Shown piece after piece: positions 18,473 to 26,692 of a stretch of 64,000 bases of DNA; the first letter of the stretch is position 1, and each line of letters begins with the position of its first letter. Made by a program: the position numbers and the translations under genes. Location: positions 248,001-312,000 of the forward strand of contig NZ_RSEK01000002.1 of assembly GCF_003958635.1 (NCBI RefSeq). Reading direction: 5' to 3'. Under the pieces are notes generated by a model. The model was not told where the DNA came from. It searched no databases and saw only the letters and a program-made list of their open reading frames with translations. The DNA comes from Altericroceibacterium xinjiangense. GTDB taxonomy: Bacteria; Pseudomonadota; Alphaproteobacteria; Sphingomonadales; Sphingomonadaceae.

Positions 18473-19084
18473 GTGTTTTCACTTCTTGTCGCGGCTTCGA
18501 TCACGCTGCCTGCATTGGGAATGCCATTGGTGCAATCCCTGGCGATCGACATGGGCAGTGGGCGCAGCCTGAATACGGGGGCCAAGGTTTCGATCATGGT
18601 CGATCCCAAAGGCGGGATCCTCGACTGCCGCGTTCTGGCTGTTGCGGGCGACGAAGACACTGCGGACCGGATGTGCAAGCTTTTGACGCGGCGGAAAATC
18701 CGCCCGGCAACCGACCCGCAGGGAAACACCCTACATTCAATGCTGCAGACGACCATATCGTTTACGGACGCACCCCATCTGCGCCAAAGGTTCATGGGGG
18801 CGCTGAAGGCTGTTTCGCTCCCTGCCGACATCCAGCTGCAGACATCGGCTGTGGCGCCGGGTTCTCCCGAAAGAAGAGCGGAACTTACCGTCGTGATCGG
18901 CGAACAGGGGCGGCTGCTTGCCTGCGAGCCCGAAGGTCCGCCGGACCCGTTCTCCGAAGCTGCGTGCGCCTATCTGGCCGATATCAAGCTGCCGAAGCTG
19001 GAGCCGCAACCCGGCGTTCCTGTCCGCCATGCCCGCAGTTTCACCGTCGCTTTCGTCCCCGAAGGACCCGCTCTTCCTGACTAG
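18473..19084 (+). CDS. Exported protein with two TonB-C-like modules (second paralogue)
   Basis: Function unknown. The 203-aa protein has a hydrophobic N-terminus (FSLLVAASITLPALGMP) like a signal peptide, then a first module at about residues 35-100 (DCRVLAVAGDEDTADRMCK ending in a PATD turn) and a second at about 135-198 (GRLLACEPEG...ACAYLADIKLPKLEP). The arrangement, length and cysteine spacing mirror the 16300-16929 product, so the two are duplicates that have drifted far apart. GTG start at 18473 follows AAGGGG. Its end faces era. Confidence 0.75.
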   Translation: MFSLLVAASITLPALGMPLVQSLAIDMGSGRSLNTGAKVSIMVDPKGGILDCRVLAVAGDEDTADRMCKLLTRRKIRPATDPQGNTLHSMLQTTISFTDAPHLRQRFMGALKAVSLPADIQLQTSAVAPGSPERRAELTVVIGEQGRLLACEPEGPPDPFSEAACAYLADIKLPKLEPQPGVPVRHARSFTVAFVPEGPALPD

Positions 19085-19113
19085 AGCAACCGCGCGTTGC
19101 CTGAAAAACCGCT

Positions 19114-20043
19114 CTACTTCACCCAGTCGAGGCCCATTTCCTCGTAGACCTCGCGGCTTTCGGACCAGTTTTCCTCTACCTTCACGTGGAGGAACAAATG
19201 CACCTTCACACCCAGAAGCTCGCTCAATTCCTTGCGGGCCGCTTCGCCGATGGCCTTGATCCGCTGCCCGCCCTTGCCAAGCACGATCGGGCGCTGGGTT
19301 TCCCGGCCGACGACGATCACCTGGTGGACTTCCACGCTGCCGTCTTTCCGGTGCGTGTACGCTTCGGGCCGGACGGCGCTGTCGTAGGGCAGCTCCTCGT
19401 GCAGCTGGCGGTAAAGCTGTTCACGCGTGATCTCGGCCGCCATCAGGCGTTCGCTGGCGTCCGACACCTGATCTTCCGGATAGTGCCAAGGCCCTTCCGG
19501 CATCAGGGAGGCGAGACGGTTCTTGAGCTGGTCCACGCCTTCGCCGGTGATCGCCGAAACGAAGAACACTTCTTCGAAATCGACTTTCCCGGTCAGGTCC
19601 TGCGCCAGCGTCAGCAGCGGCTCCTTCTTGCTCACGTCGACCTTGTTCAGCACCAGCAGCTTGCGCTCCGGACGGTCCTTGAGGACTTCCAGCAGGGGTT
19701 CCAGCTGGTGTCGGCGCTGCTTGATCGGATCGACCACCAGCAGGATGGCGTCGGCCTCGTGTGCGCCTTCCCAGGCCGCCTGGACCATGGCGCGATCAAG
19801 CCGCCTGCGGGGTGCGAAAATGCCGGGCGTATCGGCCAGGATGATCTGCGCGTCGCCGCAGAGCGCGATGCCGAGCAGCCGGGCGCGGGTGGTCTGCGCC
19901 TTGGCCGAGACAATCGCGACCTTCTGCCCGACCAGCTGGTTGACCAGGGTCGACTTCCCCGCGTTCGGCGGGCCGATCACGGCGACGACACCGCAGTGGG
20001 GCGCTTTGGTCTGTTCGGGGTTAGTTGAAGGGGTGTCTGTCAT
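19114..20043 (-). CDS. era: GTPase Era
   Basis: A GTPase that binds 16S rRNA near its 3' end and helps 30S assembly. The 309-aa protein carries G1 GPPNAGKS, G3 DTPG, G4 NKVD and a C-terminal KH domain (GKGGQRIKAIG...RKELSELLG). The ATG at 20043 is used; an in-frame TTG six codons upstream is possible. It is the last gene of lepB-rnc-era, a very common order. A 26-codon frame fills the gap between rnc and era. Confidence 0.95.
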   Translation of the reverse strand: MTDTPSTNPEQTKAPHCGVVAVIGPPNAGKSTLVNQLVGQKVAIVSAKAQTTRARLLGIALCGDAQIILADTPGIFAPRRRLDRAMVQAAWEGAHEADAILLVVDPIKQRRHQLEPLLEVLKDRPERKLLVLNKVDVSKKEPLLTLAQDLTGKVDFEEVFFVSAITGEGVDQLKNRLASLMPEGPWHYPEDQVSDASERLMAAEITREQLYRQLHEELPYDSAVRPEAYTHRKDGSVEVHQVIVVGRETQRPIVLGKGGQRIKAIGEAARKELSELLGVKVHLFLHVKVEENWSESREVYEEMGLDWVK

Positions 20044-20050
20044 TGGGGCG

Positions 20051-20131
20051 TTACTCGGCAAGGAAGAGGAGAAAGCGGCCAGTCGGCACGCCGGGAAAAC
20101 GGGAGAGGAGAGATGCGGTAATCGCGATCAT
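20051..20131 (-). CDS. Possible 26-aa peptide bridging rnc and era
   Basis: Its ATG overlaps the rnc stop as ATGA (20128-20131) and its TAA ends 7 bp before the era ATG. The sequence reads MIAITASLLSRF, a Gly/Pro turn, then GRFLLFLAE, so it is hydrophobic with two positive charges in the middle. It could be a leader that couples era translation to rnc, or a small membrane peptide. The precise fit to the gap is the only support; I do not recognise it. Confidence 0.35.
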   Translation of the reverse strand: MIAITASLLSRFPGVPTGRFLLFLAE

Positions 20132-20799
20132 CCGTACCGCTCCATGAAGCGCCGGGCAGCCTCGGTTTCGGCGTCCTGCTTGCTGGGACCTTCGGCCTCG
20201 ACCGCGCCGACCTTGTGCACGGAGACGCGCACGGTGAATTTCGCCGCGTGATCGGGGCCGGAACGATCGACCACTTCGTATTCCGGGCCCTTGCGGCGGT
20301 TGCCGGCGGCCCATTCCTGCAGAGCGCTTTTCGGGTGCTTGCGGCGGCCCGCGTCGCTTTCGAACGTGTCCTTCCAGATTTGGTGGACCAGATCGCGGCT
20401 GGGCTCGAAGCCGCGTTCAAGGAAGCTGGCCCCCAGTAGCGCCTCGATCACGTCACCCAGGATGTTGTCACTGTCCGCCCCGCCGTCCTCCCGCGCCTGC
20501 TTGCCAAGGCGGACATGGGGCGGAAGCCCGATGTCCCGCGCAATCGACGCACAGGTTGTCCGGGCGACCAGCGCATTCAACCGCTGCGACAGCTTGCCTT
20601 CGGGGCCATCGTTTCGTCGGTACAGCCATTCGGCCATGGAAAGGCCAAGGACCCGGTCGCCGAGGAATTCCAGCCGTTCGTAATTGCGCGGTTCCGCGGT
20701 GCTGCCGTGGGTCAGGGCTTCCAGCCAGAGCGCTTCGTCCTGCGGGTCTATCCCGATTCCTTCAAGCCAGGTGCGGGTTTCCGGGGGCAGGCTCACCAT
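20128..20799 (-). CDS. rnc: Ribonuclease III
   Basis: Cuts double-stranded RNA, including the rRNA precursor. The 223-aa protein has the signature ERLEFLGDRVLGLSMAEWLY near residue 40, the second acidic site in DNILGDVIEALLGASFLERG near 110 and a C-terminal dsRNA-binding domain from about 150 (PKSALQEWA...GPSKQDAETEAA). ATG 20799 overlaps the end of lepB by 7 bp; an ATG three codons upstream is also in frame. Translation is probably coupled to lepB. Confidence 0.95.
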   Translation of the reverse strand: MVSLPPETRTWLEGIGIDPQDEALWLEALTHGSTAEPRNYERLEFLGDRVLGLSMAEWLYRRNDGPEGKLSQRLNALVARTTCASIARDIGLPPHVRLGKQAREDGGADSDNILGDVIEALLGASFLERGFEPSRDLVHQIWKDTFESDAGRRKHPKSALQEWAAGNRRKGPEYEVVDRSGPDHAAKFTVRVSVHKVGAVEAEGPSKQDAETEAARRFMERYG

Positions 20800-21620
20800 G
20801 CGATCCATTGCCCGATCCGGTCCCACCGTGCGGCGGTGAACCAGCTGATGGGGTTGTACCATTCGGCCGAACCGTCGGTGGACCACATCATCACGGTGGC
20901 GCGGCCGATCAGCCGGTCCTGCGGCACCAGCCCGACGCCGCCGCCGGGCGTTGCCGGAAACCGGCTGTCGAGCGAGTTGTCGCGGTTATCGCCCATCATG
21001 AACACCATCCCTTCCGGAACGACGACAGGGTCGGTCGTATCCTGCGCGGTAGGGCCGAAGTCGAGGATGTTGTAGCTGACCCCGTTCGGCAGCGTCTCCC
21101 GATATTGGGGATAGCGGCACACTGCGGTACCATCTGCGGCGCGGCTGACAAAACGGGGCTCCGCGCAGAACGTGTTGGGCGAGACGGGGATGACGAAGTC
21201 TTCGACCCTCTGCTTGGGCACGGCGGAGCCGTTGATGAACAGTGTGCCGGACCGCATGGCGATCTGGTCCCCCGGCACGCCGATCACCCGCTTGATGTAG
21301 TCGGTTCCGTCGATGGGATGCTTGAAGATCGCGGTGTCCCCGCGTTCCGGCGCATTCGCGAGGATGCGTCCCGGAATCAGCGGCACGCCGAAGGGCAGGG
21401 ATGCGCTGGAAAAGCCATAAGGCCATTTTGCCGCCAGCAGGTAATCGCCGTCCCACAGCCGCGGCAGCATCGATTCGCTTGGGATGCTGAATGGCGAGAA
21501 GATGAAGCTGCGAAACACGATCACCACGATTGCAAGCTTCAGGACGAAGACGACGAAGCTGTCTTCCTCCTTTTCCTTGCGAGGCTTTTCCGCAACGGGC
21601 GCGGGCGGGGTCTGGTCCAT
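20793..21620 (-). CDS. lepB: Signal peptidase I
   Basis: Removes signal peptides from exported proteins at the outer face of the inner membrane. The 275-aa protein has a charged Pro/Lys/Glu N-terminus, a single strong transmembrane segment (FVVFVLKLAIVVIVF, about residues 22-37), the nucleophile serine in IPSESMLP (Ser50), the catalytic lysine in DYIKRVIGVPGD and the GDNRDNSLDSR box near 215. The ATG at 21620 starts the polar N-terminus; longer in-frame options lack conservation. First gene of lepB-rnc-era, diverging from corA across 130 bp. Confidence 0.95.
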   Translation of the reverse strand: MDQTPPAPVAEKPRKEKEEDSFVVFVLKLAIVVIVFRSFIFSPFSIPSESMLPRLWDGDYLLAAKWPYGFSSASLPFGVPLIPGRILANAPERGDTAIFKHPIDGTDYIKRVIGVPGDQIAMRSGTLFINGSAVPKQRVEDFVIPVSPNTFCAEPRFVSRAADGTAVCRYPQYRETLPNGVSYNILDFGPTAQDTTDPVVVPEGMVFMMGDNRDNSLDSRFPATPGGGVGLVPQDRLIGRATVMMWSTDGSAEWYNPISWFTAARWDRIGQWIAW

Positions 21621-21750
21621 TGCGCGCTCTTGTTGGCGGCGGCCACGATCGTCAAGCGTTACCCGCCGGACCACACCTGCGTTTCGATTGGCGCGGCCGC
21701 GGTCACGCCTTACAGGCGCAGCAAAGCTTCGGGGATGAAAAGGACGATCC

Positions 21751-22719
21751 ATGACCGTGGTGGCCGCGTACGAGTACAGGGACGGGAAGCGCACCGCGGA
21801 GGTTGCGTTGTCGCCGGCCGAACCGCGGACCAGCCACCGGGGCGATTTCACCTGGGTCGGCCTGCTGGAGCCGAACGAGGAGGAAATGCGCGTCTGCGCC
21901 AAGCGCTTCGGCCTGCACCCGCTGGCGGTGGAGGACGCGCTGCACGCCCATCAGTTGCCCAAGATCGAGGTCTATGGCGATCAGCTGTTCGTGGTCGCGC
22001 GTACGGCCACGGCACGCGATGGACGGATCGTGTTCGGGGAAACGGCGTTCTTCCTGTCCGCCGATCACATCGTCACGGTTCGCCATGGGTCCGATCAAGG
22101 GCATGCCAGTCTCAGGTCCCGCCTGGAAGAGCGGCCGGAGCTGCTGGCCCACGGGGTGGACTACGTGCTCCACGCCCTGCTGGACCTGATCGTGGATCAG
22201 TACTTCCCGCTGATCGACGGTGTCAGCGCGGAAGTGGAGCATCTGGAGGGGCTGGCGCTAAATTCGGGATTGTCTCTGGAAGAGACGCGGCGCCTGTTCA
22301 GCCTCAGGCGCGATTTGCTCCACTTGCAGCGCATCTTGATCCCGATGGAAGATGTCTGCGCCCGGCTGGTAAACCTGGAACTGCCGGCGATCGATCCGGA
22401 GGTTCGCCCCTACTTCCGCGATGTCCTGGACCACGTGCGGCGGGTGGAGACGATGACCGGCCTGATGCGGGAGGTGCTGAGCTCGGTCATGGAAACCAGC
22501 GCGCTGATCGAGCAGCAGCAGCAGAACCAGATCACGCGCAAGCTGGCCGCCTGGGCGGCGGTCCTTGCCGTCCCCACCGCAATTGCAGGGATCTACGGCA
22601 TGAATTTCGAACACATGCCGGAGCTTCGCTGGGAATACGGGTACTTTGCCGTGCTGGGCCTGATCGCGCTGATCTGCCTGACGTTGTGGCTCCGATTCCG
22701 GAAGTCCGGCTGGCTCTAG
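21751..22719 (+). CDS. corA: CorA-family magnesium transporter
   Basis: A pentameric inner-membrane channel for Mg2+ (also Co2+/Ni2+). The 322-aa protein has a large N-terminal cytoplasmic domain with long helices and two C-terminal transmembrane spans. The signature YGMNF ends the first span (AVLAVPTAIAGIYGMNFEHMPEL), and the second ends close to the C-terminus (LGLIALICLTLWLRFRKS). The size fits CorA. It converges on gor, and a large hairpin lies between the stops. Confidence 0.93.
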   Translation: MTVVAAYEYRDGKRTAEVALSPAEPRTSHRGDFTWVGLLEPNEEEMRVCAKRFGLHPLAVEDALHAHQLPKIEVYGDQLFVVARTATARDGRIVFGETAFFLSADHIVTVRHGSDQGHASLRSRLEERPELLAHGVDYVLHALLDLIVDQYFPLIDGVSAEVEHLEGLALNSGLSLEETRRLFSLRRDLLHLQRILIPMEDVCARLVNLELPAIDPEVRPYFRDVLDHVRRVETMTGLMREVLSSVMETSALIEQQQQNQITRKLAAWAAVLAVPTAIAGIYGMNFEHMPELRWEYGYFAVLGLIALICLTLWLRFRKSGWL

Positions 22720-22765
22720 AGCGATCCGGGTCAGGTTGCATGACCCGACCCGGAAAATCGCTTTT
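22720..22765. terminator. Bidirectional terminator between corA and gor
   Basis: A two-part stem: AGCGAT (22720-22725) with ATCGCT (22757-22762) outside, CGGGTCA (22727-22733) with TGACCCG (22741-22747) inside around a 7-nt loop. TTTT follows on the plus strand. It lies exactly between the convergent stops. Confidence 0.7.
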
Positions 22766-22767
22766 GC

Positions 22768-24114
22768 TCAGCGGAGCAGGACGAGTTCTTCCGCCATCGT
22801 CGGGTGGATTGCAATCGTCGCGTCGAAATCGGCTTTCGTCAGCCCGGCCTTCACCGCGACTGCGGCAGCCTGGAGAATCTCGGGCGCATCCGGGCCAAGC
22901 AAGTGGATGCCGACGATCCGCTCACTCTCGCCTTCGCAGATCATCTTGTAGAGTGCGCGTTCGTTGCGTCCGGCCAGCACGTTCTTCATCGGACGGAAGT
23001 CCGACTGGTACACCTTGATCGAACCCAGCGTGTTGCGCGCTTCGCTTTCGGTCATGCCGACGCCCGCCAGCGGCGGATGGCTGAACACCGCGCTGGGCAC
23101 GTGGTCATAGCTGACCTTGCTCGGCTTGCCGCCGAACACCGTATCGGCAAACGCCTGCCCTTCGCGGATCGCGACTGGAGTCAGCTGGACCCGGTCGGTC
23201 ACGTCACCGACCGCATAGATGCTTTCCACGCTCGACTTGTTGAATTCGTCGACCTTGATCTCGCCGCGCTCGCCCAGTTCGATGCCGACGTTTTCCAGGC
23301 CAAGGCCTTCGGTGTTGGGCACGCGGCCGATGGCGTACATCACGCAATCGACTTCCATGTCGTCATGATTGGTCATCGACACGCGCAAGGTGCCGTCCAG
23401 GTTCTTCTCGATTCCCCGGAAGGCCGCGTTGAAGCGGAACTGTATTCCCTTGGCGAGGGAGATCTGGAGCAGGCGGCCGGTCAGCGTCTCGTCATAGCCG
23501 CGCAGCAGCTTGTCGGACCGGTTGATGAGGGTGACCTTGGAGCCGAACTCGTTGAAGATTCCCGCGAACTCGTTGGCGATGTAGCCCGCGCCGGCGATCA
23601 GGATACGCTTGGGCAAGGCGTCGAGGTGGAATGCCTCATTGGACGTGATGCCAAGCTCGTGCCCCGGGCAATCGGGAATCATGGGCCGGGCGCCGACCGA
23701 AACCAGAATATACTTCGCGGTGATCCGGCTGCCGTCGGCCAGCGTTACCTCGTTCGGTCCGGTGACTTTTGCCCGCTGGTCAATGATCCGCACGCCGTGG
23801 TTATCCAGCGTCTGGGTGTAGAGGCCGTTCAGCCGGTCGACGTCGGCCAGCACGTTGTCGCGCAGGATCCGCCAGTCGAAGGTCGGGTTTTCGATTTGCC
23901 AGCCGAACCGCTTGGCGTCTTCCAGGTCTTCGGCAAAGTGCGCGCCGTAGACCAGCATCTTCTTAGGGACGCAGCCGCGGATCACGCAGGTTCCGCCGAC
24001 CCGGTATTCCTCCGCCACCGCGACTCGCGCGCCGTGGGCGGCTGCCACGCGGCTTGCCCGCACGCCGCCGGAACCGGCACCGATGGTGAATAGATCGTAG
24101 TCGAAATTGGCCAT
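22768..24114 (-). CDS. gor: Glutathione-disulfide reductase
   Basis: Keeps glutathione reduced with NADPH. The 448-aa flavoprotein has the FAD motif IGAGSGGVRASRVAA, the redox disulfide GGTCVIRGCVPKK (Cys43 and Cys48), the NADPH-binding IAGAGYIANEFAGI near 170 and the C-terminal catalytic base motif HPTMAEE at the dimer interface. Size and motif order are typical. Together with trxB, trxA and a peroxiredoxin elsewhere in the window it completes the main thiol systems. Confidence 0.95.
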   Translation of the reverse strand: MANFDYDLFTIGAGSGGVRASRVAAAHGARVAVAEEYRVGGTCVIRGCVPKKMLVYGAHFAEDLEDAKRFGWQIENPTFDWRILRDNVLADVDRLNGLYTQTLDNHGVRIIDQRAKVTGPNEVTLADGSRITAKYILVSVGARPMIPDCPGHELGITSNEAFHLDALPKRILIAGAGYIANEFAGIFNEFGSKVTLINRSDKLLRGYDETLTGRLLQISLAKGIQFRFNAAFRGIEKNLDGTLRVSMTNHDDMEVDCVMYAIGRVPNTEGLGLENVGIELGERGEIKVDEFNKSSVESIYAVGDVTDRVQLTPVAIREGQAFADTVFGGKPSKVSYDHVPSAVFSHPPLAGVGMTESEARNTLGSIKVYQSDFRPMKNVLAGRNERALYKMICEGESERIVGIHLLGPDAPEILQAAAVAVKAGLTKADFDATIAIHPTMAEELVLLR

Positions 24115-24261
24115 GATTGCTCCCTTCGCGCCAGGCTGCGCTAATCGCTAGGACGTGCGATGTGAAGCCTTCAGCCGTCCCGGCGGACTTCGATCCGAAG
24201 GACGAAGTCAGCCGGGTGTTGCAGTGTCGTAGCGGGAAACGGCGCCCCGGGCATCAGGCGT

Positions 24262-24321
24262 TTCCTGTCGCGCGCCAGCGGCAAGCGCATCGCGTTTGCA
24301 GCCTTGGGTGCGCGACAGGAA
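24262..24321 (-). terminator. Long nested stem-loop after the RNA helicase gene
   Basis: TTCCTGTCGCGC (24262-24273) and GCGCGACAGGAA (24310-24321) are a perfect 12-bp inverted repeat. The 36-nt loop holds a second hairpin, GCAAGCGC with GCGTTTGC around ATC. It begins 10 nt beyond the helicase stop at 24331, so it is probably a terminator or a 3'-protecting structure. No clear T-run follows. The rest of 24115-24330 holds no gene; it must include the gor promoter, which I could not pinpoint. Confidence 0.55.
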
Positions 24322-24330
24322 GTCGTGTCC

Positions 24331-25725
24331 TCAGCTGCGGGCAGCAGAGGGCGCGCCGCCGCCCGAGCGGCCTGCGCCGCCACGCCGGCGGCGCTGACCG
24401 CCGTTGTTTTCGCCAGGCCGGCCGCCGCGATTGGAACGCTGCGGCTTCGCACCGTCGCGATCCGCGGCAGCACCGGCGGGGCGCGGTTTGACGCGCGGAC
24501 CGTTGTAGCCTTCACGGCGGCGTTCACCGCGTTCCTCCCGCGGATCGGCGGGAGCAACGGCCTTGACCCGCTCGACTTCCGCGCGGAAGTTCTCCGGCAG
24601 GGGAACCTGCTCCAGCGTGACCTTGGTCAGCTTCTGGATGTCCTTGAGGTACGGACGTTCATCCGGCGCGCAGAAGCTGATCGCGATGCCATCGGCCCCG
24701 GCGCGCGCGGTGCGGCCGATCCGGTGGACGTATTGTTCCGGCACGTTCGGCAGTTCGAAGTTCACCACGTGGCTGACGCCGGACACATCGATCCCGCGCG
24801 CGGCGATATCGGTTGCGACCAGTACCTTGACGCTGCCTTGGCGGAATTCGTCCAGTGCGCGTTCGCGCTGCGGCTGGCTCTTGTTACCGTGGATCGCGTT
24901 GGACTTGATCCCAGTCGCTGCCAGCTTGCGAACGACGCGGTCGGCCCCATGCTTGGTGCGGGTGAACACGAGCACGCGGTCCATCTCGCGCGACGCGAAT
25001 CCTTCGCGCAGCACGATGGTAAGCAGCGCCTGCTTTTCCGATTGTTCGCAGAAGGCAACCAGCTGTTCCACCTTCTCGGCGGTCGTGGCTGCCGGTGCGA
25101 CGGAGACTTGCGCCGGATCGGTCAGGTAGCGGCTGGCAAGATCCTTGATCGCCTTGGGCATCGTGGCGGAGAAGAACAGCGTCTGGCGCTGCTTGGGAAG
25201 CAGGCCGACGATCTTCTTCAGCGCGTGGATGAACCCGAGGTCCAGCATCTGGTCCGCTTCGTCGAGCACGAGGATCTCGACTTCGCTGAGGTCAAGCGCG
25301 CCCTGATCGGCAAGATCGACCAGGCGTCCCGGCGTGGCGATCAGGATGTCGACGCCGCGCGCCAGTTCCTGCCGGTTGCGATTTACCGAGGTGCCGCCGA
25401 ACACAGTGGCAATCTTGAGATGAGCGAACTGGGCATAATCGCGAGCGCTGTCGGCGATCTGGCCGGCCAGTTCCCGCGTCGGGGCGAGCACTAGCATCCG
25501 GCAGCAGCGGCGACGCGGCTGCTTGTTCGCGGCGACCAGACGGTCGATCGACGGCAGCATGAATGCCGCCGTCTTGCCGGTGCCGGTCTGAGCGATGCCG
25601 AGAAGGTCGCGGCCCTGCAGAACAGTCGGGATCGACTGGGTCTGGATGGGGGTAGGCGTATCGTAGCCTTTCAGCTCGAGCGCCTGGAGAACGGGCTGTG
25701 AAAGCCCGAGTGTTTCGAATGTCAT
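24331..25725 (-). CDS. rhlE: DEAD-box RNA helicase, RhlE-like
   Basis: An ATP-dependent RNA helicase for ribosome assembly or RNA decay. The 464-aa protein starts MTFETLGLSQPVLQALELKG (Q-motif region), with AQTGTGKTAAFMLP (motif I), PTRELAGQI (Ia), TPGRLVDL (Ib), LDEADQMLDLGF (II), FFSATMP (III), ATDIAARGIDV (V) and YVHRIGRTARAG (VI). A tail of about 80 residues is rich in Arg, Gly and Pro. ATG 25725 is clear from the conserved start. The 5' leader is long and strongly structured, which suggests temperature or autogenous control, common for such helicases. Confidence 0.93.
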   Translation of the reverse strand: MTFETLGLSQPVLQALELKGYDTPTPIQTQSIPTVLQGRDLLGIAQTGTGKTAAFMLPSIDRLVAANKQPRRRCCRMLVLAPTRELAGQIADSARDYAQFAHLKIATVFGGTSVNRNRQELARGVDILIATPGRLVDLADQGALDLSEVEILVLDEADQMLDLGFIHALKKIVGLLPKQRQTLFFSATMPKAIKDLASRYLTDPAQVSVAPAATTAEKVEQLVAFCEQSEKQALLTIVLREGFASREMDRVLVFTRTKHGADRVVRKLAATGIKSNAIHGNKSQPQRERALDEFRQGSVKVLVATDIAARGIDVSGVSHVVNFELPNVPEQYVHRIGRTARAGADGIAISFCAPDERPYLKDIQKLTKVTLEQVPLPENFRAEVERVKAVAPADPREERGERRREGYNGPRVKPRPAGAAADRDGAKPQRSNRGGRPGENNGGQRRRRGGAGRSGGGAPSAARS

Positions 25726-26188
25726 TTTGGAAAACTCGCATGCAATGCGGCGGCGCGCAGCCCAACAGGCGCGCGCATCCGCGGGTTGGAACAACCCGCG
25801 TGAAAAGGGAAGCTCTGTAAAGAACCGAAGCACTGCCGGGGCGGCAAACCGCCTGTTCACGCTACTGCGCGCTTCGATGGAGGCCATGTGGGACCGGATG
25901 CGCGAAAAGTCAATCCGACGCCCGCTGAAGTCCCACAAAAACGGCTTGAATTAGGTGTTTTGCACATACTGTGGTAGAAGAGCTCCACCGTTGTCGAAGA
26001 AACGCGACGGGTTGGCACGGTGCCTTCCGCCGGGAACAAAGACGCACTCCTCCGCCACGAAGGCATTGGAGCACGACCGACAGGAACCGCTGCCTACGCT
26101 TCGGCCCGATCCCGGGCGGATTTCCGAAGAAGCGTGCCTGCGACCTTTGTTCGGCCCCTTGTTCGAAGCAAGCAACTGGAGAGATAAC
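25726..26188. other. 463-bp region without a confident gene: helicase leader and upstream sequence
   Basis: Read toward the helicase this includes its 5' leader with a perfect 8-bp hairpin, CGCGGGTT (25780-25787) and AACCCGCG (25793-25800) around a 5-nt loop, and a GC-rich repeat GCGCGC...GCGCGC next to it. On the plus strand a frame from GTG 26020 to TAA 26187 (55 codons) has ordinary composition, ends 1 bp before the next small gene, and may be chance. No homologue is recognised. Confidence 0.5.
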
Positions 26189-26404
26189 TTGCAACAGAGT
26201 TCCGAATTCTGTGAAGCCCGCGCCCGCGAAGCCGCTGCCGAAGCGAAATCAGCCAAGCTTGCGAACGTGCGCGACCGGGCCCGCCGATCGGCCACAGCGT
26301 GGCGGCAGATGGCCCGCCTTGCCCGTTCGGTCGCGAAAGACCGGGCCGACCGGGCACGCGACGTGGCCATGGGAAGGCAGGAGGGCAAACCTTCATGGAC
26401 ATGA
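26189..26404 (+). CDS. Small charged helical protein, unknown function
   Basis: A 71-aa product from TTG 26189, which has a GGAGAG site at the right distance. It is rich in Ala, Arg, Glu and Lys with heptad-like spacing (FCEARAREAAAEAKSAKLA, then VRDRARRSATAWRQMARLA), so mostly one or two amphipathic helices. The pattern with NVRDRA and AWRxMA recalls small conserved hypothetical proteins of sphingomonads, from memory only. It overlaps the next small gene by 10 bp. A longer frame opening at 25955 exists but its upstream part looks noncoding. Confidence 0.6.
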   Translation: MQQSSEFCEARAREAAAEAKSAKLANVRDRARRSATAWRQMARLARSVAKDRADRARDVAMGRQEGKPSWT

Positions 26405-26595
26405 ACCAGCTTCTGTTCGAGCACCAGCTTGCTCTGATGAACGCCAGTGGGCAGCTTACGGGTGAGCGGGAAAGGCATGTCGCCGACGCCCGCCGTTATG
26501 CCTCAGAGATCGTGAGCCTGCGCCGAGAGCTGGGCGCGCGCGATTACCCGTTCGTCGATGTGTCCCGTGCCGCTGTGCCGGACTTCTGCGCCTGA
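26395..26595 (+). CDS. Small protein, unknown function, overlapping the previous small gene
   Basis: A 66-aa product from ATG 26395, 9 nt after an AGGAGGG site (26379-26385); a second ATG at 26401 overlaps the previous stop as ATGA. The chain MNQLLFEHQLALMNASGQL continues into ERERHVADARRYASEI and LRRELGARDYP, so it is a helical acidic-basic protein. The tight overlap with the 71-aa gene suggests the pair act together. No family is recognised. Confidence 0.6.
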   Translation: MDMNQLLFEHQLALMNASGQLTGERERHVADARRYASEIVSLRRELGARDYPFVDVSRAAVPDFCA

Positions 26596-26692
26596 CGCTT
26601 AGAAGCCTCAACGCCTTCTCGGTTCACTGCTGAGTTCATAACTCCTCCTCCGCCATTGCGGACTCAAGCTGCCAGCGCCAGAACCGGGCGCG

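Noticed and set aside
25955-26188. Upstream extension of the 71-aa small gene, giving a 149-aa protein
   Set aside because: The added part has no helical pattern like the rest, and the TTG at 26189 has a proper ribosome site.
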